Assembly: GCF_018336155.1 (NCBI RefSeq)
Contig: NZ_JAGYHF010000013.1
Coordinates: 1-64,000, forward strand
Direction of reading: 5' to 3'
Length of the DNA: 64,000 bases
Origin: Pseudomonas rustica
Lineage (GTDB): Bacteria; Pseudomonadota; Gammaproteobacteria; Pseudomonadales; Pseudomonadaceae
A model generated the notes under the pieces. That model saw only the letters and a program-made list of their open reading frames with translations. It made no database searches and was not told the DNA's origin. The first letter of the stretch is position 1. Every line of letters begins with the position of its first letter. The position numbers and the translations under genes are program-made. Below are positions 58,820 through 64,000 of the stretch, piece after piece.

Positions 58820-59716
58820 TCACAAACCGTGCTCAGCCAGCAGATCTGCGATAAAGGCACGCACGGCCTCGCTTTGCGGGTGCCCGACGTGGGTGATCAT
58901 GCTGTGCTGCACGTCATAACGCAGCGTCTGGGGGTGCAGCGCGCGCATCTTGCCGCTCTGTAACCATGGCCGCGCGTAGTGCGCAGGCAAATAGCCCAGA
59001 TGCGTCCCGGCGAGCACGCCGTGGGCCACCGCCTCCATGTGGTGCGCGGTGGCTGAAGCGCGATCAGGCGCAATGGGCAGCACTTGATCGGCCGGCAAGA
59101 AACCATGGCAAATCCAGTCACTGGCCTTGAGCTGTTCCAGCGTCGGCGCCTCGACGGCGAACAGCGGATGCGCCTGCCCGCAGAAGATACCGATCTCCTC
59201 GCTGTACAGCGGCTGGTAATTCAAGGTCGGTAGCGGACGGCTGAAATAGGAAATGGCGACGTCCAGTTGCCCGTCGATCACTGCGCGTTCGAGCTCTATC
59301 GGCGAGTTCACGAAGATATGCAGGTGCATGTCGTGTTCGCGCTGATAAAACCGTGCAATGGCCGCGTCGATGCGCGCGGTCGGCAGGGTCGCGATATTGT
59401 CCGCCAGCCCCAGATACAGATCCCCCACCAGACGCCCGGATAAATCCTGCGCCTCATCACGGAAGGCATCCACCGCACCAAACAGCGCCGCTGACGCCTT
59501 GAGAATCCGCTGACCTTTTTCGGTCAAGCGAAAACCACCCTTGCCGCGCTCGCAAATCCGGTAGCCCAAACGTTTTTCCAGACTGGAAATATGCGTGCTG
59601 ATGTTCGACTGACTCATGTTCAGCTCAGCTTGCGCAGCGGTGAAACCACCGCACTTCACCACGATGGCGAAAATCCGCAGCAGGCGTAAATCCATGTCCG
59701 TAATGTTTCTGATCAC
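58820..59716 (-). CDS. LysR-family transcriptional regulator
   Basis: A 298-residue LysR regulator. The HTH is LRLLRIFAIVVKCGGFTAAQAELN, then SQSNISTHISSLEKRLGYRI and RGKGGFRLTEKGQRIL, close to that of the regulator at 6486, so they are paralogues. The start is uncertain: GTG at 59716 has AGGAC upstream; TTG at 59761 and ATG at 59695 are alternatives. It is convergent with the alcohol dehydrogenase and downstream of the DUF1254 genes, so its targets cannot be read from divergence. Confidence 0.86.
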   Translation of the reverse strand: MIRNITDMDLRLLRIFAIVVKCGGFTAAQAELNMSQSNISTHISSLEKRLGYRICERGKGGFRLTEKGQRILKASAALFGAVDAFRDEAQDLSGRLVGDLYLGLADNIATLPTARIDAAIARFYQREHDMHLHIFVNSPIELERAVIDGQLDVAISYFSRPLPTLNYQPLYSEEIGIFCGQAHPLFAVEAPTLEQLKASDWICHGFLPADQVLPIAPDRASATAHHMEAVAHGVLAGTHLGYLPAHYARPWLQSGKMRALHPQTLRYDVQHSMITHVGHPQSEAVRAFIADLLAEHGL

Positions 59717-59846
59717 CGGGGTGTCCTGTTCAACGATTTCTTGCGACGTTGCGGGGATCAAGTTTCCATTGCGACGGGCGCCGTCGGCAAGCGTATTGAG
59801 GGCATGAGGACGCTGAGGCTCCCATGCCGCTCAAGAACCTCTCAAA

Positions 59847-61337
59847 TCATTGCTTGTGCAAATCCCCCGGCTTCCACACTTTGTCGAAGAACGCTTTGGT
59901 CGGGCCGTACAGGCGCAGAATCACGAAGTAGCCTTCGCCCGGCAGGGTTTTGATCCAGTTTTTACCGGCGCCGGGCGAGTCCGGGCCGAAATGCACATCG
60001 ATCGAACCATCGGCATTGGCGACCGGTTTGTCCATAGTATTGATCGATGGAAACGGCTGGCCGTTGTCCAGGCCGGACGCGGTGATCGAGTCGTACGCGG
60101 TGACCGACCAGAACAAGGCTGCGGGGATACCTTTGGGCAGGTTCAAAGTGTAGCTGTTGCTGCCGGAAAGGAATTCACCCTTGGCATCGACGAACGTGGC
60201 CGGGTACTTGGCGCCGACGTTTTCCATGTTCACGGCCATGCCCGGGCTGGCGGAATAGGCGTTGGTGAAGAAGCCGGTGCGCGGGTCGATGTAGTTGAAC
60301 GTGTCGGCGGTAAACGTCGCGTTGCCGGGGAATACATTCAGCCACTTGCGATCCGGGTACCACGTGCCGTTGGCGACAATCGTCTGCGGCGTGTAAGAGA
60401 TCGCATGGCCGATCTTGCTGGCGGTTTTCGCCGCTTTGTCGAGCAGGTCACGGCTGGCCTTGTCGGGCTGGAACGGCTTGCCCTTGATGATGCCCAGTGC
60501 GGCGAGCACGCCACGCATTTCCATGTCCTGCGGGTCGACGTATTCGTGTTCGATAAACCGCGACAGCATGTCGAAAGCGCTGCCATCGGTGGGGTACAGC
60601 ATGTTGACCGGGGTGTTCGAGGCGTTGGGGAACACCATCGCTTTGGCCGTGGCCTGTTTACCCAACGGATAGATGCGGGTTTTCTCCATGACCGCGACCG
60701 GCGCATCGAGCTGTTTCGGATCTTTGAAGAAGCCACGCCAGAACACGAACACGCCGTACGTTCGCGAGCGATACGTCAGATAGCCCGGCGGTACCTCGCC
60801 CTTGAAATCCGGCGGCAGCACCAGATATTTGGCGCCCTGCCCTTTGTCCGGCCCCGGCAGACCGACATCGCCACACCACTGGCGACCCTCAATCTGGCCC
60901 TCGGAGCAAATCGGCCGCTGGAAGAAGTCATCCAGAATGCCCTGCAAACCCGGCGGCACTTCGATCACCATCGGGCCGTCCTGCTTGAGATCCAGATAGC
61001 CCATGGCGTAGATCACGTCGGAGTTGGGCGTGGTCACGCGGGTCTTGGCGTTGAGGCGATCCTTCCAGATCGGCAGCACGTTGTAACCGGCGCCGAAAGC
61101 TTTCTCCGAGCCCTCTTTCATGGCGTACATGTTCAACGCCGGCAGAGCCCAGATGTACGACTGCACGGCGCGCTGGAAGAGCAATTCGTTTTGCAGCTGC
61201 GCCACGCCTTCGAGCGTCGGGTAACCGCCAGCGAACGGCAGGTCGGCCAATTGCTGGTAATGGCTGGCGGCCTGGGCGCTGGCGCTGATCGAAACGGCCA
61301 GACTCAGCGCTGTCAGTGATTTTGCGAACGTGTTCAT
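59847..61337 (-). CDS. Exported DUF1254/DUF1214 protein, copy B (496 aa)
   Basis: Periplasmic protein with signal peptide (MNTFAKSLTALSLAVSIS, cleaved near AQAA). The DUF1254 domain begins at about residue 50 with QRAVQSYIWALPALNMYAMKEG and RVTTPNSDVIYAMGYLDLKQDGP; the DUF1214 part ends VILRLYGPTKAFFDKVWKPGD. It is homologous to the next gene upstream. AAGGACG supports ATG at 61337. Members occur in many bacteria without a known reaction. The gene is 17 bases after copy A. Confidence 0.88.
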   Translation of the reverse strand: MNTFAKSLTALSLAVSISASAQAASHYQQLADLPFAGGYPTLEGVAQLQNELLFQRAVQSYIWALPALNMYAMKEGSEKAFGAGYNVLPIWKDRLNAKTRVTTPNSDVIYAMGYLDLKQDGPMVIEVPPGLQGILDDFFQRPICSEGQIEGRQWCGDVGLPGPDKGQGAKYLVLPPDFKGEVPPGYLTYRSRTYGVFVFWRGFFKDPKQLDAPVAVMEKTRIYPLGKQATAKAMVFPNASNTPVNMLYPTDGSAFDMLSRFIEHEYVDPQDMEMRGVLAALGIIKGKPFQPDKASRDLLDKAAKTASKIGHAISYTPQTIVANGTWYPDRKWLNVFPGNATFTADTFNYIDPRTGFFTNAYSASPGMAVNMENVGAKYPATFVDAKGEFLSGSNSYTLNLPKGIPAALFWSVTAYDSITASGLDNGQPFPSINTMDKPVANADGSIDVHFGPDSPGAGKNWIKTLPGEGYFVILRLYGPTKAFFDKVWKPGDLHKQ

Positions 61338-61354
61338 CGTAAACGTCCTTGCGA

Positions 61355-62818
61355 TCAATTGGCTTTGACAACAGCGGGCGGCACCCATTGGCCGTTCAGC
61401 GCAGCCGGCTCAGGCCAGTACGCGCGAATGTAGAGCGAGAAATCCGCACCTTCAGGCGTCGGCAGCCAATTGGTTTCCTTGTCCTTGCCCGGCGAGTCGC
61501 TCTGCACGTAAATCGTTAGCGAGCCGTCAGCATTGGCTTGCAGGGATTTGTTTTTGGTGCCGATGGAATAGCGCTTGAGGTCGTTCGGCGAGAAGAAGTG
61601 CTGTTCGTTGTACAGGGTCAGCGACCAGAAGCCTTTGACCGGTGGCAGCTGCCCTTTGGCGAAGGTCACGGTGTAGCTGTTTTGCCCGTTGAGGCGCGTG
61701 CCGGTCTTGTCCAGATCCTGATAGAAGTACTTGGTTTCTTTCTGCTGGTTGACGAAGATATTCGAGCGCGCGACGGCGGTACGGCTGAAATAGTCGGTGC
61801 CGAACGCCGCGCCGTTGCTGATGGTGCTCCAGTGATCCGGCAATTGCAGGCCGTAGTTACGGAACTGCAACAGCGGGTCGATCACTTCGCTGTCGGCTTT
61901 TTTCGCTTCATCGATCATCGCGGCTTTGAGCTGAGGATCGGCCTTGGCAATGGCGGCCAGTGCGGCCATTTGTGCGTAGCGAGCTTCTTCGCCCGGCAAC
62001 GGTTTGGCGTCCTTGAGCAGCGCGGGCAACTCGTCGAAGAACTTCTCTGGCATCACCCATTTGGTTTCGCCACTGCCGGCGGCCTGCGCCGGGAATTTCG
62101 GCAGTTTTGCCCAATCGCGGTGTTTGACCTTACCGTCGAATTGCGACAGCGGGTACATGTCGACGCCCGACAACGATGGCTGAATGGCCGCGCGATCGAC
62201 AGCGCTATCGTCCTGGAACACCCGGGGAATCACGAATCCGGTGTTGGTGCGCGAGCGGAAGACCTTGGTGATCCCGGCCGGGACTTCGCCCTTCCAGTCA
62301 GGGCCCACCAGCAGGTAGAAACCGGGTTTGGTGTCATACATTTTGCCGAGCTCGGCAAAGCTGTCAGAACGCAAATCCACCACTTGGTACACCCAGAAAC
62401 GGCTGCCGAAATCCGGCACCTGCAACACCACCGGTTCCAGATCCAGCGCGATGCTGCCCGCGCCGTAGACCACGTCCTGATTCGGACACGCCACCAGGCG
62501 CTCGGCCGGATCGATGTAATCGCTGAGCATCGACAGTCGATTGATTGGCGCGACCGGAACAATTCCGCCCATCAAGCCAGGTTCAGGGAGATCCTTGAAC
62601 GCTTGGCGACGGTTGAAAATATTGGCCATCGGCCAACCCCAGAAATACGCCTCACGGGCCATCATGCGCACGTATGGCTCGGTGACCTTGGTGTTGGCGA
62701 CCGGGCCGCTGACGGAGCCTTCGCTCGCGAAACTTTGCGGGGCCAGAACACAGGTGGTGGCCAGCGCACCCATCAAGCTCAGCGCGAACAGATTGAGGCG
62801 TTGCGGCAGTTGAGTCAT
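61355..62818 (-). CDS. Exported DUF1254/DUF1214 protein, copy A (487 aa)
   Basis: Signal peptide to about residue 32 (LAPQSFASEG), then the DUF1254 region YVRMMAREAYFWGWPMANIFNRRQ and ACPNQDVVYGAGSIALDLEPVVLQVPDFGSRFWVYQVVDLRSDSF, then DUF1214 with SPGKDKETNWLPTPEGADFSLYIRAYWPE. AAGGATG precedes ATG. It and copy B are tandem paralogues and probably one transcript; copy A lies downstream of a cytochrome c gene. Periplasmic location is certain from the signal peptide; function is unknown. Confidence 0.88.
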   Translation of the reverse strand: MTQLPQRLNLFALSLMGALATTCVLAPQSFASEGSVSGPVANTKVTEPYVRMMAREAYFWGWPMANIFNRRQAFKDLPEPGLMGGIVPVAPINRLSMLSDYIDPAERLVACPNQDVVYGAGSIALDLEPVVLQVPDFGSRFWVYQVVDLRSDSFAELGKMYDTKPGFYLLVGPDWKGEVPAGITKVFRSRTNTGFVIPRVFQDDSAVDRAAIQPSLSGVDMYPLSQFDGKVKHRDWAKLPKFPAQAAGSGETKWVMPEKFFDELPALLKDAKPLPGEEARYAQMAALAAIAKADPQLKAAMIDEAKKADSEVIDPLLQFRNYGLQLPDHWSTISNGAAFGTDYFSRTAVARSNIFVNQQKETKYFYQDLDKTGTRLNGQNSYTVTFAKGQLPPVKGFWSLTLYNEQHFFSPNDLKRYSIGTKNKSLQANADGSLTIYVQSDSPGKDKETNWLPTPEGADFSLYIRAYWPEPAALNGQWVPPAVVKAN

Positions 62819-62938
62819 AAAGCATCCTTACTTGTGGGAATCACCCTTTGCTGGTGAGTCGCAGGGAAGATAACGCAAGTCTGCCGAGGTGGTCACTGAA
62901 TGTTTGGGCTGCGCGCAGCAGGCCCTGATCCGCAGCCC

Positions 62939-63319
62939 TCAACGTTTTGAAATGACACTTTTCATGTACTGATTCAAATCACGAAAATCCTCAACACTCC
63001 AGGCATGCGGCGGCACTTTCACGCCGTTCTCACGCAACGTTCTTGGGATCAAGTCTCCATTGGGACGCAGGATGATTGACGACACAATGACGCCCGGGTA
63101 ATCGCTCAGCCGTTGCTTGAAAGCGGCTGTTGTCAGATCCGGCGTCGGCGGATTGCTTTTATGCGCCAGCGGCCCTGTACCTTTGATATCAGCGCCGTGA
63201 CACATCGCACAGCGCTGCACGAAGAGGTTTTTTCCGTTGCTGTTGTCCGCCAGAGACGGCGATGTTTGAGCCAGCGATAAAACGCTCAGCGCAGCGATGA
63301 AGACTGATTTCATGTCCAT
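62939..63319 (-). CDS. Single-heme cytochrome c
   Basis: A 126-residue c-type cytochrome with signal peptide (MKSVFIAALSVLSLAQTSPSLA) and one CAMCH heme motif. GKNLFVQRCAMCHGADIKGTGPLAHKS is the usual class I core. A Met that could be the sixth ligand is in NQYMKSVIS, near the C-terminus. Start 63319 (MDMKSV) or 63313. A GAG lies close upstream. It points toward the DUF1254 genes, 120 bases away, and may shuttle electrons for their reactions. Confidence 0.85.
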   Translation of the reverse strand: MDMKSVFIAALSVLSLAQTSPSLADNSNGKNLFVQRCAMCHGADIKGTGPLAHKSNPPTPDLTTAAFKQRLSDYPGVIVSSIILRPNGDLIPRTLRENGVKVPPHAWSVEDFRDLNQYMKSVISKR

Positions 63320-63360
63320 ATGCTCGTATACCATCCATTGAATCTATATCGAAGTAGACG

Positions 63361-63636
63361 CTACGCGCCTTGTTGACCTTCATAACGCGGCAGCTCGATC
63401 GCGTCTGCTTTCGGTGAAAGAATTTTGCCAAATACCGTCTTGAAACCCGGTGCGGTGGCCAGCCTTAATACCGCGTGACCGAGGCCGATGCCAAGCCGCG
63501 AATGTGGCGAGGCCAGTCGGGGCGCGAACTTGGGCACGTTTTGCGCCTGATTGACGTAGGGGCGCATCAGTTTTTCGTAGGCCGCGAACGCTTGGGCATG
63601 ATCGTCGTGACGACTCAGTTCGCCCGGATCAGCGCC
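63361..63636 (-). pseudogene. C-terminal remnant of a FAD-dependent monooxygenase
   Basis: Frame open from 63636 to the stop at 63361. It encodes GELSRHDDHAQAFAAYEKLM and PHSRLGIGLGHAVLRLATAPG, the typical last 85 residues of a PHBH/UbiH-like FAD monooxygenase (usual length about 390). The N-terminal FAD-binding domain is absent; upstream DNA encodes an unrelated short ORF. It is a truncated gene. Confidence 0.75.
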
Positions 63637-63785
63637 TCAATGCCCATGCGCTGAACCACCGTACGACCGGCGCCGCGCACATCGTTGCGCGTCAGAATGG
63701 CGATTTGTTGTAGCTGCTGGCCGACGACATCGCTGGCAATTTGCAGGCTGCGTGGATCTTCGACTGGCGTTGAGGGTGCGCTCAT
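63615..63785 (-). CDS. Short ORF fused to the monooxygenase remnant (56 aa)
   Basis: ATG at 63785 gives MSAPSTPVEDPRSLQIASDV..., 56 residues ending RMGIEALIRAN. It resembles the start of a soluble protein rather than the FAD-binding domain of a monooxygenase. Its stop overlaps the remnant by about 20 bases. It may be the 5' part of another gene joined to the remnant by deletion. I do not recognise it. Confidence 0.4.
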   Translation of the reverse strand: MSAPSTPVEDPRSLQIASDVVGQQLQQIAILTRNDVRGAGRTVVQRMGIEALIRAN

Positions 63786-63841
63786 GCGTAATCCTGTCCG
63801 GAATTCAGGGCTGATCGTGACGAGTCGGGGACGTTAACCTA

Positions 63842-63860
63842 TAGCTAACTTGCTTAGCTA
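63842..63860. promoter_or_regulatory. Perfect inverted repeat TAGCTAA-n5-TTAGCTA
   Basis: Seven-base arms with a CTTGC spacer lie in the gap between the minus-strand ORF at 63785 and the plus-strand gene at 63972. The size and A/T-rich half-sites fit a MarR- or TetR-type operator. No such regulator is in view. Confidence 0.5.
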
Positions 63861-63971
63861 CTTTCCAAATTCATCGAGGATTCAAGCCGCGCTACCCTGA
63901 TATCCTGCTCGCCGTCAGCCGCCGCATGGCTGGATAAGACGGACTATCGAACAGTATTCACGGAGGAAAAA

Positions 63972-64000
63972 TTGCGGATATACATTACAGGTGCTTCGTG
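63972..64000 (+). CDS. Start of a gene cut by the window end
   Basis: TTG at 63972 behind GGAGGAAAA encodes LRIYITGAS before the window stops. It fits the first strand and loop of a nucleotide- or NAD-binding protein; nothing more can be said. Confidence 0.5.

Noticed and set aside
59850..62857. Two long plus-strand frames opposite the DUF1254 genes
   Set aside because: Antisense to genes with signal peptides, domains and ribosome-binding sites; no motif or start signal of their own.

Overview
The window looks like chromosomal DNA from a Pseudomonas of the fluorescens group. The reasons are high GC, Pseudomonas-type REP/REPIN elements in nearly every larger gap (arms such as GTGGGAGCGGGCTTGCTCGC and GTAGGAGCTGCCGAAGGC), and gene families typical of that group: PotF-like polyamine binding proteins, many LysR/Lrp/AraC regulators, DUF2986, a CigR-like protein and an NtaA/DszA-type flavin monooxygenase. 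No rRNA, tRNA, CRISPR array, insertion sequence or prophage was seen. The organism call is inference from these features, not a database match.

Layout. 1-3000: a small exported protein, a GNAT acetyltransferase, a DinB-fold protein and zapE. 3100-7400: an aldo/keto reductase, then agmatinase (speB) with a polyamine-type binding protein, divergent from a LysR regulator. 7600-13400: an NCS2 purine/pyrimidine permease, a WHy/LEA lipoprotein, a GNAT, a small P-loop kinase, a NudK with an extra C-terminal domain, and a 3 x 156 bp tandem repeat running into the start of a ChrA-like transporter. 13500-18200: msrA, an ABC exporter, two small membrane proteins, tspO and an HSL-type esterase. 18300-21600: a second PotF-like binding protein with a nitrilase-family amidase, a DCC-family protein and a PaaI thioesterase. 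21900-27700: a 1297-residue autotransporter and an EAL phosphodiesterase. 28000-33300: a tiny lipoprotein, a FAD oxidoreductase, trmK, an Lrp regulator divergent from an LctP-family permease, a VOC protein and an orphan barstar. 33300-43200: CigR-like protein, alpha/beta hydrolase, Lrp regulator divergent from a LysE exporter, MaoC hydratase, catalase-like protein, a convergent pair of paralogous small membrane proteins, a glycosyltransferase, and two formaldehyde-linked families (FDH-like alcohol dehydrogenase and GFA). 43260-47520: an epimerase, a ZIP transporter, a three-gene membrane-stress operon and a small iron-permease-family protein. 47570-48330: six tandem REP units.

48500-58800 is the most metabolically coherent region. 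An ABC-type binding protein without permease or ATPase, a GST, an AraC regulator, a TonB-dependent receptor and an NtaA/SnaA/DszA-family flavin monooxygenase lie in one direction, followed by a GNAT, an amino-acid permease and an iron alcohol dehydrogenase. This suggests uptake and oxidative breakdown of a scarce organic substrate, possibly an organosulfur compound. 58800-63800 holds a LysR regulator, two exported DUF1254 proteins, a cytochrome c and the remnant of a FAD monooxygenase. The window ends in the first codons of another gene.

The least conventional signals are short upstream ORFs that overlap the start codons of three transporter genes (ChrA-like, LysE and the amino-acid permease, the last with a Cys-rich peptide), the convergent duplicated membrane-protein pair, a dispersed pair of DUF6555-like paralogues, and three solute-binding proteins with no transporter genes beside them.
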